A DNA stretch of 45,753 nt from Pseudomonadota bacterium (GCA_018971625.1 JAGXAJ010000029.1:1-45753), one strand, 5' to 3'. Numbered from the stretch's first letter, positions 7,939-19,556 are shown. Numbers and translations are program-made. Notes: a model not told the origin generated them from the sequence alone.

Positions 7939-9531
7939 CTAGTGCCGGAAATGCCTCACGCCCGTGAACACCATCGCGATGCCGTGTTCGTCAGCGGCCT
8001 TGATCACCTCATCGTCGCGGATCGATCCGCCGGGCTGAATCACCGCGGTGGTGCCGGCTTCGATCGCGACCAGGAGTCCGTCGGCGAACGGGAAGAACGC
8101 GTCGGATGCGACCACCGAACCCTTCGTCATGGGCTCCGGAAGCTTGGCGTCGGCAGCCGCGTCGCGTGCCTTGCGCGCGGCAATTCGTGCCGAATCGACC
8201 CGGCTCATCTGCCCGGCGCCGATACCAACGGTGGCAAGATCCCTGGCATAGACGATAGTGTTGGATTTCACGTGCTTGGCAACGCGAAACGCGAATCTGA
8301 GGTCACGCAATTCGGCGTCGGTCGGCGAGCGCCTGGTCACGGTCTTGAGCGTGACGTCATCGGCTACGGCGTTGTCGCGACTTTGCACCAATAGACCGCC
8401 AGCCACGGTTTTTGCGGTGAGACCGGCCGCGCGCGGATCGGGCAGGCTGCCCGCGAGCAGCAGGCGCAGGTTACGCCGCTTGGCGATGATCTCGATCGCT
8501 TCCGCGGTCGCGTCGGGCGCGATGATGACCTCGGTCAGGATTTCAGTGATGACCCGCGCGGCCTCGGCGTCGAGCGTGCGATTGACGGCGATGATGCCGC
8601 CATAAGGCGATTGAGTGTCACAGGCAAATGCCTTGCGATAGGCGCTCACAAGGTCTGAGCCTTCGGCAACGCCGCAGGGATTGGCGTGCTTGACGATCAC
8701 ACACGCGGCGGTGCGCTCCGGATCGAATTCGGCGATGCATTCATAGGCCGCGTCGGTGTCGTTGATATTGTTATAGGACAGCTCCTTGCCCTGTAACTGC
8801 CGTGCCGTTGCGACGCCGGGCCGCTTGTCCGGCGTGCGATAGAACGCGGCCTGCTGGTGGGGATTTTCGCCATAGCGCAGCGCCTGGATCAGTCGGCCAC
8901 CAAACGCGCGGAAATCCGGCGCATCGGTCTTCAGTTGAAGTGCGAACCAGTTCGAGATGGCCGCGTCATAGGCTGCGGTGCAAGCATAGGCTTTGGCAGC
9001 AAGACGGCGGCGCAGGGTCAGGGTGGTCGCACCGGAATTGGCCGTGAGTTCGTCCAGCACGACCTGATAATCCTGTGCTTCGACGATGACCGCGACATCG
9101 TCATGGTTCTTGGCCGCGGCGCGGATCATCGCAGGCCCGCCGATATCGATATTCTCGATGCATTCGGCGAAATCGGCACCTTTATCGACGGTCGCTTCGA
9201 ACGGATAGAGGTTGACGACCAACAGGTCGATCGGCGCGATGCCGTGTTCCTTCATCGATTTCGTATGGCCGGCATTGTCGCGGATCGCGAGCAGGCCGCC
9301 ATGCACCTTGGGATGCAGGGTCTTGACTCTGCCGTCCATCATTTCCGGAAAGCCGGTTAGCTCGGACACGTCTTTGACCTTCAATCCCGCTGCGGCGATC
9401 GCCTTGGCGGTGCCTCCCGTGGAGACGAGTTCGACGCCATGCGCCACCAGTGCGCGGGCGAACTCGATCAGACCGGTCTTGTCGGAAACGGATATTAAAG
9501 CCCGGGTCACGCGGCGCGGCTGGTCGGTCAT
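7939..9531 (-). CDS. purH: Bifunctional AICAR formyltransferase/IMP cyclohydrolase
   Basis: A 530-residue PurH, the usual length. The N-terminal MGS-like IMP cyclohydrolase domain begins [18 protein letters not shown] with STGGTAKAI, and the C-terminal AICAR formyltransferase domain carries KHANPCG. It catalyses the last two steps of IMP synthesis: formyl transfer from 10-formyl-THF to AICAR, then ring closure. The ATG at 9531 begins the conserved protein; the open frame upstream to 9699 overlaps the heparinase gene and is not conserved in character. Downstream of rsmB and the heparinase gene on the same strand. Confidence 0.97.
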   Translation of the reverse strand: MTDQPRRVTRALISVSDKTGLIEFARALVAHGVELVSTGGTAKAIAAAGLKVKDVSELTGFPEMMDGRVKTLHPKVHGGLLAIRDNAGHTKSMKEHGIAPIDLLVVNLYPFEATVDKGADFAECIENIDIGGPAMIRAAAKNHDDVAVIVEAQDYQVVLDELTANSGATTLTLRRRLAAKAYACTAAYDAAISNWFALQLKTDAPDFRAFGGRLIQALRYGENPHQQAAFYRTPDKRPGVATARQLQGKELSYNNINDTDAAYECIAEFDPERTAACVIVKHANPCGVAEGSDLVSAYRKAFACDTQSPYGGIIAVNRTLDAEAARVITEILTEVIIAPDATAEAIEIIAKRRNLRLLLAGSLPDPRAAGLTAKTVAGGLLVQSRDNAVADDVTLKTVTRRSPTDAELRDLRFAFRVAKHVKSNTIVYARDLATVGIGAGQMSRVDSARIAARKARDAAADAKLPEPMTKGSVVASDAFFPFADGLLVAIEAGTTAVIQPGGSIRDDEVIKAADEHGIAMVFTGVRHFRH

Positions 9532-9622
9532 CGGTCGGTCCTGATCAGAAAGGACGCGGGTAGCACGGTTTTGCCGGTCACGGAACCGTTGCGGGCCGCA
9601 TGCGGGGCCTGAGATCACAGGT

Positions 9623-11377
9623 TTACAGCGGCAAGTCCGGTTCGCGGCTGCCATTGCGCCGTGCCGATGGCGCCGAGGTCGATGCCGTCGAGCGCACAAA
9701 ACTCCAGCGGATCGAAGCCGCGTGCTTCGAATCCTGCCGGATCACAATCTGGGCGGTGCGGCGAGGACCGTCATTTCCTGCCAGGAATACGCTGTCTTCC
9801 AGCTCGATCTTGTCGTCGAGCGCCTCGAACGTCCAAACGTCGCGGTTCGGCAATACGAGCATCACGCCGCGCCCGTCGCTGAGGCGGCTCGCTTTTACCA
9901 AGGGATGGAGGTGAAAGCGCAGCATAAAATCAGTGTCGCGGCCCTTGATGCGGGCGCCGGCCGGCGGCGCCAACGTGTCCTCGCCGTCCAGCCTGGAACC
10001 GTCACCCGCGGCCATCAGCACCCGGCGGTGCACCACGCCGAACGGCGCCAAATAGCCGTCATGCGAGGCCGTCAATAGCTCGCCATTGGTGACTGCTTCG
10101 CGATAGCTCTGGACATTGGCTGGCCCGCTGACGATGGGCGCGCCTTGCAAGAGGCGCTTCATTGCCGAGAGTTCGACGAACTGGCAGGACGAGGTTTCGT
10201 GATAGGTCAGCGTTGAATGCGCCGGCGTGCTCCGCGCGAAGGGCCGCCAATTGTCCCGGCCAGTCGACGGCATGCCGCAATTGATCACGATCCGGCTCGG
10301 TCCGGACGACAGTTCGAATGACAGGCAGCCAGCATGGGCGTCCTGGCTGACACTGGCTGGCGGCGGCGGACCCGTATCCATGATGACAGTCATCGTGCCG
10401 GCATCGAGCCGTTGAAAGCCGGTATGCGGCATGTTCGCCATCGGCACGCCATGGGTATCATCATAGGCGAGCAGCGTCGCCAGGAGGTCGGACGGCGCGC
10501 TGCTCATGCCGTTGAACAGGGCGAAGCTGCCGTCGCCATGGCGGAAGAAGCGCAGCATCGGCATCATGCGATCAATCGCATTCAACAGCGCGCGCGGTGG
10601 CGCGATGTTGCGGGCGGCGAAGGTCTGCCGCAGCGGCAGTAAATCGATCAACAGCTCGATCAGCGCGCCCGGATTGCGCGAGATGTGACCGCCATCGGGA
10701 AGAATCTGGCGCTGCAACTCGTCCGTCAATTTGCGCGTGGCGCTGCGGATGTTGCGGGCTTGGTTGGCGAGGCAGAGCGTGGCGTAGCACAGCGCGATCA
10801 CCACCTGCAGCCGCGGCACGCCATCAGGCATATCGAGCATCGCAAAGCGCAGGTGCCGGATATCCCGCGTCAGTCCGCGCAGATAGCGCCGATAGAATTT
10901 GCCGTCGGTGTCGCCGAGCACCAACGGCGCCTGCGACAACAGCGAGATCACGCGGCGTGCCATCACGTCGGCGCGGCGGCCTATCGGACGTTTCTTCGAC
11001 GGGATCGAAAGCCAGTCGTCGATTAGCGAGCGGGCGTTGGCGCGGGTCAATGCGGTATCGGCCGCGCGCAAATGCCGCAGCCAGCCGAAACCGAGCAGCG
11101 CCGCCTCCCAATCTTCCGACGGCGGCTCGAGATCGAAGATCGAGCGGCCGTGGCAGGTGACGATCTTGCCAGCGAACACAAAGCGGCCGGCATAGATCTC
11201 CGCGGCGCGCGTGGCGTCGGCGGTGCGCAGATCGTGCGGGGCGATGATCAGCCGGTCGGTGCGGCCTGGCCAAAGCTGCGACAGCGCCACCGAGCTGCCG
11301 CTCGCACGCGCCATCACGTTCCGCGCGAAGCGGCCCATGATCAGGGTCGAAATGCGTCTACGTTGAGCGACCGACAC
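9623..11377 (-). CDS. Heparinase II/III family protein
   Basis: A 584-residue protein with a helical N-terminal region (roughly residues 80-320) and a beta-rich C-terminal part of the heparinase II/III type, including INCGMP, TPAHSTL and [14 protein letters not shown]. Family enzymes are polysaccharide lyases, but the rhizobial members between rsmB and purH have no defined substrate and no clear signal peptide is visible. The start is a GTG at 11377; an internal ATG at 11338 is possible. It probably shares a transcript with rsmB (134 bp upstream) and purH (91 bp downstream). Confidence 0.85.
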   Translation of the reverse strand: MSVAQRRRISTLIMGRFARNVMARASGSSVALSQLWPGRTDRLIIAPHDLRTADATRAAEIYAGRFVFAGKIVTCHGRSIFDLEPPSEDWEAALLGFGWLRHLRAADTALTRANARSLIDDWLSIPSKKRPIGRRADVMARRVISLLSQAPLVLGDTDGKFYRRYLRGLTRDIRHLRFAMLDMPDGVPRLQVVIALCYATLCLANQARNIRSATRKLTDELQRQILPDGGHISRNPGALIELLIDLLPLRQTFAARNIAPPRALLNAIDRMMPMLRFFRHGDGSFALFNGMSSAPSDLLATLLAYDDTHGVPMANMPHTGFQRLDAGTMTVIMDTGPPPPASVSQDAHAGCLSFELSSGPSRIVINCGMPSTGRDNWRPFARSTPAHSTLTYHETSSCQFVELSAMKRLLQGAPIVSGPANVQSYREAVTNGELLTASHDGYLAPFGVVHRRVLMAAGDGSRLDGEDTLAPPAGARIKGRDTDFMLRFHLHPLVKASRLSDGRGVMLVLPNRDVWTFEALDDKIELEDSVFLAGNDGPRRTAQIVIRQDSKHAASIRWSFVRSTASTSAPSARRNGSREPDLPL

Positions 11378-11510
11378 GCCTTGCCTTGGTCGGGAGGTTG
11401 CGTTGCCTTCGAGCGGGGATTCTCGCGAATCCTTTTAATCCGGAAACGCGGTCAAGACACCATCTTGAAAGCCCGCGAATCAGCGGCGGAAACGGAAATG
11501 CGGTGTAAAA

Positions 11511-12857
11511 TCAGGATTTAACCAGCCGCGCGGCGTAGAAGCCGTCAAGCCCGCCCAGTCTGGGCTCGTCTCGCGGCAAGTGGCAGGGCAGGGTTCGCAG
11601 ATCGCCTTCGGCGGTGAGGACTTCGGCGAGGTCTGCGACCTCGTTCGCTTCGATCGGGGCACGGCGCATCGAGGGCTCGGCGACGAGAAAGGTCGAGATC
11701 GCCTGTTCGCCTTCTTCCGGCTCCAGCGAGCAGGTGCAATAGACTAACGTACCGCCGCTCTTCAGCAACGTGGCTGCGCGCTGCAGCAATCGCTTCTGCA
11801 GCGTGACCAGTGGGCCGATATCGTTTTCCTGTCGCAACCAGCCGATATCGGGATGGCGGCGGATGGTGCCGGTCGAGGTGCAAGGCGCATCGATCAGGAT
11901 GCCATCGAAGCTTTCGCTGTCGCTCTGCCACTCGGCGGCGTCGGCTACCACTGTCTTGGCCTCCAGCGAAAGCCGCGCGAGATTGTCGCGCAGCCGCGCC
12001 ATGCGATTCGAGGAACGGTCGACCGCGGTGACGCACGCGCCGGCTTGTGCGAGTTGGGCGGTTTTGCCACCCGGCGCGGCACAGAGATCGACGATGCGTT
12101 TTCCCGCGACGTCACCGAACAAGCGCGCTGGCAGCGAGGCGGCGGCATCCTGCACCCACCATTGGCCTTCGTCGAAGCCCGGCAGCATCGTCACGGAACC
12201 TTGCAGCAGCGTGCGCACCGATCCCGTCGGCAGTGTTTCACCATGCAGGCGCGTCGCCCACTGCGCGAGATCGGATTTCACGGTGATGTCCAGCGAGGGC
12301 TCGTGGCTGATTGCGATCGCGATATCGCGCGCGGTGGATTCGCCGTAATGCGCGACCCAGCGCTGCAGCAGCCATGGCGCCACATCCAACGTCTGCGCCT
12401 TGACCTCTTCGATCAACGGCGCAGCTTCGCGCGCGCAGCGGCGCAGCACCGCATTCACCAGCCCGGCATATTTTGCGGCGCGTCGGTCCGACTGCACCAG
12501 TCGCACCGAGAGATCGACCGCCGCGTGATCGGGCACGTCCATCCAGAGGATTTGCGCCGCGCCGATCAACAGCGCGCTTTGCGCGCGCGGCGCGTCGGTC
12601 GGGATGCCGCGATCGAGTAGCCGCGACAGCACATGCCCGAGCGTGCCGAGCCGGCGCAGGATGGTTGCGACCAGTCGCCGCATCAGCGCGCGGTCGCGAT
12701 CGGACAGTGTCTTCAGTCCGGGATGCGCGCCAGCGCCATCAAGCTGGTCGTCGAGCGTTCGATGTTTGTGCAAGACGCCGTCAAGGATATCCGCTGCGAT
12801 CCGTCGCGCCGCGAGACCGGGCGCCTCGGATGGCAATGCAAATCGTTGAGCAGGCAT
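11511..12857 (-). CDS. rsmB: 16S rRNA m5C methyltransferase of the RsmB/Sun type
   Basis: A 448-residue protein with an N-terminal NusB-like helical domain (to about residue 150) and a C-terminal SAM-dependent RNA methyltransferase domain. The SAM loop is DLCAAPGGKTAQ at about residues 256-267; the two catalytic cysteines lie in DAPCTSTG (Cys near 326) and CTCSLEPEEGE (Cys near 376). It methylates cytosine C5 in 16S rRNA, position 967 in E. coli. The ATG at 12857 is chosen; the open frame continues to 13028 but that part lacks family character and overlaps the start of DUF1674. The shine-dalgarno is weak. Confidence 0.95.
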   Translation of the reverse strand: MPAQRFALPSEAPGLAARRIAADILDGVLHKHRTLDDQLDGAGAHPGLKTLSDRDRALMRRLVATILRRLGTLGHVLSRLLDRGIPTDAPRAQSALLIGAAQILWMDVPDHAAVDLSVRLVQSDRRAAKYAGLVNAVLRRCAREAAPLIEEVKAQTLDVAPWLLQRWVAHYGESTARDIAIAISHEPSLDITVKSDLAQWATRLHGETLPTGSVRTLLQGSVTMLPGFDEGQWWVQDAAASLPARLFGDVAGKRIVDLCAAPGGKTAQLAQAGACVTAVDRSSNRMARLRDNLARLSLEAKTVVADAAEWQSDSESFDGILIDAPCTSTGTIRRHPDIGWLRQENDIGPLVTLQKRLLQRAATLLKSGGTLVYCTCSLEPEEGEQAISTFLVAEPSMRRAPIEANEVADLAEVLTAEGDLRTLPCHLPRDEPRLGGLDGFYAARLVKS

Positions 12858-13026
12858 TGGACAGGAACATCTCGGAAGCGGCGATCGGCAGTGCAATGGA
12901 ACAATTCTGCCATCGCCAAGGGAAACGCATCTGTGGCACGCGAATATGCCAAATATAAGAATCGCCTTCATGGATTTCACAGTTCGGGTATGATCGGCGG
13001 CAAAGCGTTGGAATCGACAAGGCCGC

Positions 13027-13254
13027 ATGGCTGAGAATCGGACGACAGGCGATTATTCGCCCGCACCTTTACCGCGCGCAGAACGCAAGCCGCTGCCGCC
13101 GGCGGCAAGGCGCGCGCTTGCCGAAGCGGAAGCCCGCAGAAAAGCCGCCGAGGCAAATCCGCATTCGATGCCGAAGGAACTGCAGGGGCCAAAAGGCCCG
13201 GAACCGACGCGCTACGGCGACTGGGAAAACAAAGGCATTGCGTCGGATTTTTGA
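13027..13254 (+). CDS. DUF1674 protein, SDHAF4-like succinate dehydrogenase assembly factor
   Basis: A 75-residue protein ending in the DUF1674 signature PEPTRYGDWENKGIASDF. The N-terminal half is charged, Pro/Ala-rich and probably disordered. Eukaryotic SDHAF4 binds the flavinated SDHA subunit and promotes complex II assembly; the bacterial proteins share only the short C-terminal motif, so that role is by homology. It is divergent from rsmB with about 170 bp between the starts and is followed by a strong bidirectional hairpin. Confidence 0.9.
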   Translation: MAENRTTGDYSPAPLPRAERKPLPPAARRALAEAEARRKAAEANPHSMPKELQGPKGPEPTRYGDWENKGIASDF

Positions 13255-13285
13255 GGCGCGCCGATCAGAATGCGGCAGACCAACG

Positions 13286-13309
13286 AAAAAGCTGCATCAT
13301 GCAGCTTTT
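13286..13309. terminator. Bidirectional intrinsic terminator between DUF1674 and L,D-transpeptidase
   Basis: The perfect stem GCTGCAT/ATGCAGC with a one-base centre is flanked by five A and four T. It reads as a stem followed by a U-run on both strands, and it lies between two convergent genes. Confidence 0.85.
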
Positions 13310-13334
13310 GCATTTCAAGCCGGCAAGCCAGCGA

Positions 13335-13847
13335 TCAGCGTGAAACCACGACGGTGGTTCCGACCGAAACGCGCTGATAGAGGTCGCTGATATCGGCGTT
13401 GAGCATCCGGATGCAGCCGTAGGAAACAAATCCGCCGACCGAATTGGGCACATTGGTGCCGTGGATCGCATATTGACCGCCGGCCAGCGTCATTGCGGCT
13501 ACGCCCATCGGATTGCGCGGCGAGCCACCGGGGATCACATCGGGAATCGACGGCTTGTCATGCTTGACCTCGGCCGGCGGCGACCATGCCGGATTGCGAT
13601 ATTTGCCATCGATCCGGGTGACGCCGGCCCATTGCTTGCCGGCCTTGCCGACGCCGACCGGGTAGCGGACCGCATGGCTCGGATCGAGCACCAGGTACAA
13701 ATGGCGCTCATTGGTCTTCACCACGATGGTGCCGGGCGAATAATTGCCCTGGAAGTCGACCAGGTCCGGCCGCGCCTGGGCCTCGGTCGTTATCAACAGG
13801 TACGCCCCGAAGGTGGCTGCCAGTGCCACCGCAATCCTCAGCGACAT
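13335..13847 (-). CDS. L,D-transpeptidase (ErfK/YbiS/YcfS/YnhG family)
   Basis: A 170-residue exported protein: signal peptide MSLRIAVALAATFGAYLLI ending TEAQA, then one YkuD domain. The catalytic pattern is present: HGTN about residue 127, followed by SYGCIRML with the nucleophilic Cys. Such enzymes cross-link meso-DAP residues of peptidoglycan or attach lipoproteins to it, in the periplasm. The ATG at 13847 with GGAGA about 6 bases upstream is chosen over much longer open frame that overlaps the Kazal gene. The gap from the Kazal gene is 325 bp, so it may have its own promoter. Confidence 0.92.
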   Translation of the reverse strand: MSLRIAVALAATFGAYLLITTEAQARPDLVDFQGNYSPGTIVVKTNERHLYLVLDPSHAVRYPVGVGKAGKQWAGVTRIDGKYRNPAWSPPAEVKHDKPSIPDVIPGGSPRNPMGVAAMTLAGGQYAIHGTNVPNSVGGFVSYGCIRMLNADISDLYQRVSVGTTVVVSR

Positions 13848-14172
13848 CGCGTTCTCCACTTCGCTGCCGCCCGCAACCGGGGCCGGCGGTTCGTCGAAAA
13901 ACTGATTTACCCACGCATTTTTAGCCGCGTGCCTTAACCGGCTGGTTTCCACGCTCTTGGGGTCGGGCTGTTTGCGGAGGGAACAAGAGGAAATGTTCGC
14001 GTTAAAGTAAATGACTTGAAAACAACACCCGTTTCGAAATGTCCCGGTCGGCCGATTTCCGCTCTGACAATGCCGTGATTTTGCAGGCCGGTCCGGCCTG
14101 CGAGGCGAGAACAAATGCGTCGTCCCCGACGGTCGCTTTGCTTGTTTGCCTCCCCCGCTCGTGCCCTTCGAC
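13848..14172. other. Gene-free gap upstream of the L,D-transpeptidase
   Basis: No credible coding frame is seen. The stretch holds a perfect 9-bp inverted repeat at 14083-14101 and an AT-richer block near 13990-14040 that could carry the transpeptidase promoter. Confidence 0.5.
14083..14101. repeat. Perfect 9-bp inverted repeat with 1-bp centre
   Basis: GCAGGCCGGTCCGGCCTGC has two perfect nine-base arms. No U-run follows on either strand, so it is not a standard terminator. It could be an RNA stem at the Kazal mRNA end or a protein-binding site. Confidence 0.55.
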
Positions 14173-14589
14173 CTACGATCTCGGCTTGGCCTTCTTCGTC
14201 CCCTTCGCGGGCTTTTTCTTTTTGGCGGTCGGTTTCGCGGCCGGCGTGCCTTCGGCCGCGGGCGGCTTCTTGCAGGCGCCGGTGGTGTCGATGGCCATCT
14301 TGGCGTGACGGGCTTCGCACTCGTTGAGGTAGGTCTTGCCGTTACAACCGCACACCGGCCGCGACACCCGCATGCAGAAATCCGGCGCCTTGACGCAGGT
14401 GCCGGCAGCGTCGGGCGCGCTGCATTGGCCGGCAGGTAATTGGCAATAGAGCGCCGAGTTGCAGGTGATCTTGTCGGGTCCGCCGCAGACCTCGTCGAGA
14501 TTTGCGATCGCGGCCGCGGAAGCTGCTCGCGCAAGGCCGAACACCACAAGAAACGTCGCGGCGGCGAAACTGCCGAGATGCAATCGCAT
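14173..14589 (-). CDS. Secreted Kazal-type protease-inhibitor-like protein with Lys-rich tail
   Basis: A 138-residue protein with a signal peptide (to about residue 25, ending ASAA), a Cys-rich middle, and a Kazal-like module at about residues 65-105 with the hallmark VCGCNGKTYLNECEARHA. The tail from about residue 108 is Pro/Ala/Lys-rich (KKKKPAKGTKKAKPRS). Kazal modules in animals block serine proteases; the bacterial role is not established. GGAGGGG sits just before the ATG at 14589. It lies 24 bp downstream of acs and is probably co-transcribed. Confidence 0.85.
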   Translation of the reverse strand: MRLHLGSFAAATFLVVFGLARAASAAAIANLDEVCGGPDKITCNSALYCQLPAGQCSAPDAAGTCVKAPDFCMRVSRPVCGCNGKTYLNECEARHAKMAIDTTGACKKPPAAEGTPAAKPTAKKKKPAKGTKKAKPRS

Positions 14590-14613
14590 ATGCCCCCTCC
14601 TGCGGCGCGCTCT

Positions 14614-16566
<1,953 letters not shown>

Positions 16567-16946
16567 CGAAACTCTCCACGCCTCAGGGCCGGCAAATGCC
16601 GCTGCCGACCGTGTTCATTCTTGCAGTGATTATGCGTCGCCGGGCCGGGCCGCGACAAGGCGGAAACCTCTCCGACCTTGGTCGGCGGTGCCCGCAGCCC
16701 GGTCGCCGCCAGCCCGACGAGCATTGCTGGGCAATCACTTTCCCGTTTCGCATTATCCGGAAAATCAACTTTACCGTGCGAATGGAGACCACGAGCGGTA
16801 TTTAGAAACCGTCTTCGACTGATTCGGGACTCGCCAAAGCTGGCGGTTACCCCTAAATGCCCTCCCCGGACCCTGACGGGCCGCTGGAACCAAGCCACAA
16901 TAAACGGCATTACCGGACCAACAGGTGAAGAGGGCATCTAACAATC
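16567..16946. other. Divergent promoter region between acs and topoisomerase IB
   Basis: No gene is seen in these 380 bp. It must carry promoters for the two divergent genes; I could not identify a convincing regulator site or a GGAAC/CGTT promoter here. Confidence 0.5.
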
Positions 16947-18140
16947 ATGACGGATCAGCAGAATTTCGAGGCTACGCGGCCCGGTTCCGCCGATCCCGCC
17001 GTGGCATTGGCCCAAGCGCTCGGGCAATTGCCCAAGGAATTGCCGAAAGAGCCGTCAAAGGAAGCGCTCAAGCAGTTCGCCAAGACGCCCGCAGCCAAGC
17101 TTCAGCTCGTTGCCAAGACCTCGGTCGAGGAACTGGCCCAGGAACTCGGCTTGAAACTCGGCGACCAGAACGAACTCACCATCCGCCGCATCAAGCGTGG
17201 CAAGAGCTATTCATTCATTCGCGCCAATGGGACGCGAATCCGCCATGCCGGTACCATCCGCCGCCTCAACCGGATGGCCGTGCCGCCGGCCTACCAGGAG
17301 GTCCGCTATTCGCCGGACCCGAACTCGCATCTGCAGGCCGTCGGCCGCGATGCCGCCGGGCGGCTGCAATATCGCTATCACGCCGATTGGGAGAAGGTGC
17401 GCGAGCAGCGCAAGGCGCATCGCCTGGCCAAACTGGTCGCGGCGCTGCCGAAGATCCGGCGTAACGTCAATATGCATCTGGCCGGCGACCAGCCGACGAG
17501 GGAGTTTGCGCTGTCGGCGGTCATCGAACTGATTGCCCGCACCGCGATCCGGCCGGGCAACGAATCCTATGCCCGCCTCAACGGCACCCGCGGTGCCACC
17601 ACACTGTTGAAATCCAACGTTACGCTGGAAGACGACAATGTGGTGCTGACGTTCAAGGCCAAGGGGGGCAAGGCCGTGCGCAAGGAATGCGACGCCGCCA
17701 AGCTAGTGCGCGCGATCGGCATCCTTCGCGGCGTGCCCGGCAAGCGCATGTTCCAGTACCGGGACAATTCCGGCGTGGCTCGCACGGTCAGCACGACGAC
17801 CGTGAATGGGTTCTTGCGCGAGATCGCCGGCATCAAGATTTCGCTGAAGGACTTCCGCACCCTGATGGCGTCCGCCGTGGTTCTAGAATCGCTGTCGCGG
17901 ATTACGCCGGCGGCCAGCGCCCGCGGGCGCAAGAAGCAGGTGCTCGACGCGGTCCGAGCCGCAGCGGACGAATTGTCGAACACGCCGGCGATCTGCCGCA
18001 AGAGCTACGTTCATGACACCATCGTCACCGCCTTCGAGGACGGCATCCTCGAGCGCTTTGCTGCGACCATGAAAGGCTACCGCACGCAGTCCAAGCGCGA
18101 GCAGCTTCTGGCGCTGGTGGTGACGGCGGCTGCGGCGTAG
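16947..18140 (+). CDS. DNA topoisomerase IB
   Basis: A 397-residue poxvirus-type topoisomerase IB with a 70-residue N-terminal extension that is rich in Lys, Glu and Pro. It contains the N-terminal domain pattern (GKSYSFI, RIRHAGTI, RLNRMAVPPAY), the catalytic-domain RPGNESYARLNGTRGATTL, KDFRT, and the nucleophilic Tyr in CRKSYVHDTI (about residue 354). The enzyme relaxes supercoils by nicking and religating one strand through a 3-prime phosphotyrosine. The residues after KDFRT (LMASA) differ from the WHG-type sequence I recall for many relatives, which may mark a divergent subgroup. Confidence 0.93.
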   Translation: MTDQQNFEATRPGSADPAVALAQALGQLPKELPKEPSKEALKQFAKTPAAKLQLVAKTSVEELAQELGLKLGDQNELTIRRIKRGKSYSFIRANGTRIRHAGTIRRLNRMAVPPAYQEVRYSPDPNSHLQAVGRDAAGRLQYRYHADWEKVREQRKAHRLAKLVAALPKIRRNVNMHLAGDQPTREFALSAVIELIARTAIRPGNESYARLNGTRGATTLLKSNVTLEDDNVVLTFKAKGGKAVRKECDAAKLVRAIGILRGVPGKRMFQYRDNSGVARTVSTTTVNGFLREIAGIKISLKDFRTLMASAVVLESLSRITPAASARGRKKQVLDAVRAAADELSNTPAICRKSYVHDTIVTAFEDGILERFAATMKGYRTQSKREQLLALVVTAAAA

Positions 18141-18153
18141 TACGAGTACGGCC

Positions 18154-18191
18154 TCATGGTGAGGAGCGCGTCTTCGGGTCTCGAACCATGA
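18154..18191. repeat. REP-like inverted repeat TCATGGT...ACCATGA
   Basis: TCATGGT at 18154 and ACCATGA at 18185 form the ends of a GC-rich hairpin containing GAGGAGCGCG and GTCTCGA. Elements of this appearance are, to my recollection, scattered in Bradyrhizobium genomes. It lies just after the topoisomerase stop and could help end its transcript. Confidence 0.6.
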
Positions 18192-18271
18192 AGCTCAGGC
18201 GAAACACGAAATGCAATGGTCGGCGCCCACCCCGTGATGGTTCGCAGATCGGAAGCTTCTTCAAGAGCCTG

Positions 18272-18373
18272 CTAGAGCAACGCGAACGCAATACTAAAGC
18301 ACGCTATCAGCGTCGCGGTGCTGAGAGACACCACGACCAGCGCTCTTTCCCGGTGCTTGTCCAACTCGTCCAT
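18272..18373 (-). CDS. Candidate 33-residue single-span membrane protein
   Basis: An ATG at 18373 opens a 33-residue frame with a charged N-terminus (MDELDKHRERA) followed by one hydrophobic helix (LVVVSLSTATLIACFSIAF) up to a TAG. The layout is that of a real small membrane protein, and no other frame in this 338-bp gap looks better. There is no clear ribosome-binding site, so translation is uncertain. Confidence 0.38.
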   Translation of the reverse strand: MDELDKHRERALVVVSLSTATLIACFSIAFALL

Positions 18374-18478
18374 AATGATTCTACGCCGATGCGGCTGACT
18401 TTGTTCCGGTCCGAAGCAAAGTGAATTAGCCATCCATTGATTGCTGATTGCGCGGGACTCTGTTCCGTTCCGCGATCT

Positions 18479-18970
18479 TTACATCCTGACCGTAACCTTG
18501 CGGTTCTCGCCAAGCTTCGGTTCCTCTCCGGTCAACCTCGCTTTGGCGAACTCAAAGGCCGTCACGACAGCGCTCGCTGGTCCATCCCACAGTTCCGCCG
18601 TGAAAGGCTCGATCCGCAGCAAGCAGACGTTGGGATCGCTCGGGCCGCCTGGCCACCACACCTCATCGGTCTTTCGCCAGGCGGCCTTTGTCTTCTCAAT
18701 ATCGCGCAGGACGCGAGCGCGGCCCGTGATCGACAGATAGGCTTTGTCTTTCGAATCGATGAATACAAGGCCGATATCGGGCGTCACCTCGATCTCGGCC
18801 TCCTTGGCGCTATGAATATCGGTCACGAAAAAAATAACGCCGGCATCGCGATCGGGCCTCGCTTCGAGCGGTCGCGCACGCAGCCCACCGGCGAATTGCG
18901 TTGTCAGCATGCAGACGCCGACCCTTTCGATGATGGCCCAGACGCGATCGCTGCTGTCCTTCTCGCTCAT
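18479..18970 (-). CDS. PNPOx-fold general stress protein, paralogue 1
   Basis: A 163-residue protein of the pyridoxamine 5'-phosphate oxidase-like (general stress protein 26) family, beginning MSEKDSSDRVWAIIERVG. It shows the split-barrel pattern RARPLEARPD, IFFVTDIHSAK, SITGRARVL and a C-terminal ENRKVTV. Members bind FMN or related cofactors; the specific role is unknown. Clearly paralogous to the gene just upstream at 19045-19530, which ends in the same DNRKV-type motif. The ATG at 18970 is preferred to a TTG at 18979. It follows that gene by 74 bp and probably shares its stress promoter. Confidence 0.87.
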   Translation of the reverse strand: MSEKDSSDRVWAIIERVGVCMLTTQFAGGLRARPLEARPDRDAGVIFFVTDIHSAKEAEIEVTPDIGLVFIDSKDKAYLSITGRARVLRDIEKTKAAWRKTDEVWWPGGPSDPNVCLLRIEPFTAELWDGPASAVVTAFEFAKARLTGEEPKLGENRKVTVRM

Positions 18971-19044
18971 CTCAACCAACTCCGCAAAAGCGCGGTACCG
19001 GGTAAAGCCCGGTCGCCTTTGCCGTCCACCTTTCCACGGTCAGG

Positions 19045-19530
19045 TCACATCGAGACCTTGCGGTTGTCGCCGATGTCGGGTCGGTTGCCCGTAGCGGCCG
19101 CCGCTGCCATCTTTACATATGAGATCACGGAGCCCGGCGAATCCCAAAATTCTGCATCCTGCGGTGTGATCTTCAGAACGCGAATATCGGGATCTTCTGC
19201 GCTGGCCCACCACGCTTTTGCGGGCGTCGAAAACAACTCCTTGATCTTGGCCCGGTCATTGGAAACGACGGCGGTCCCGGTCAGCGAGACGTATTTCTGT
19301 GAAGAGGCGTCGGCAAAGGAAAGGTTGACGCCAGGATTGCGCGCAATCTCTTCGTCCTTGTGACGCCGCGCGTCGGTCAGGAAATAGATCGTGTTGTTCT
19401 CGCGTTCGCAAAAGGCGCTCATTGGGCGGGCGCGCAGCTTCTCTCCGTCGCGCGTCACCAGCATGGCAAAGCCAATCTTCTTCATCAATTCCCAGACGCG
19501 GTCCATGTCGCGGGCGCTGTCGTTGGCCAT
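19045..19530 (-). CDS. PNPOx-fold general stress protein, paralogue 2
   Basis: A 161-residue protein beginning MANDSARDMDRVWELMKKIG with RARPMSAFCERENN, IYFLTDARRHKDEEI, SLTGTAVV and DIGDNRKV, typical of the GSP26-like pyridoxamine-phosphate-oxidase fold. Cofactor and substrate are not known from sequence. GGGAGTG precedes the ATG at 19530. A perfect GGAAC-N16-CGTT promoter lies 27 bp upstream, which places the gene under the alphaproteobacterial general stress sigma factor. First gene of a two-gene unit with paralogue 1; the duplication looks old since the sequences have diverged. Confidence 0.9.
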   Translation of the reverse strand: MANDSARDMDRVWELMKKIGFAMLVTRDGEKLRARPMSAFCERENNTIYFLTDARRHKDEEIARNPGVNLSFADASSQKYVSLTGTAVVSNDRAKIKELFSTPAKAWWASAEDPDIRVLKITPQDAEFWDSPGSVISYVKMAAAAATGNRPDIGDNRKVSM

Positions 19531-19556
19531 GTTGCACTCCCTCGCAGCAGGATGGC

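Noticed and set aside
18188..18424. 78-residue plus-strand frame
   Set aside because: Starts inside a palindromic repeat and is antisense to a more protein-like small frame.
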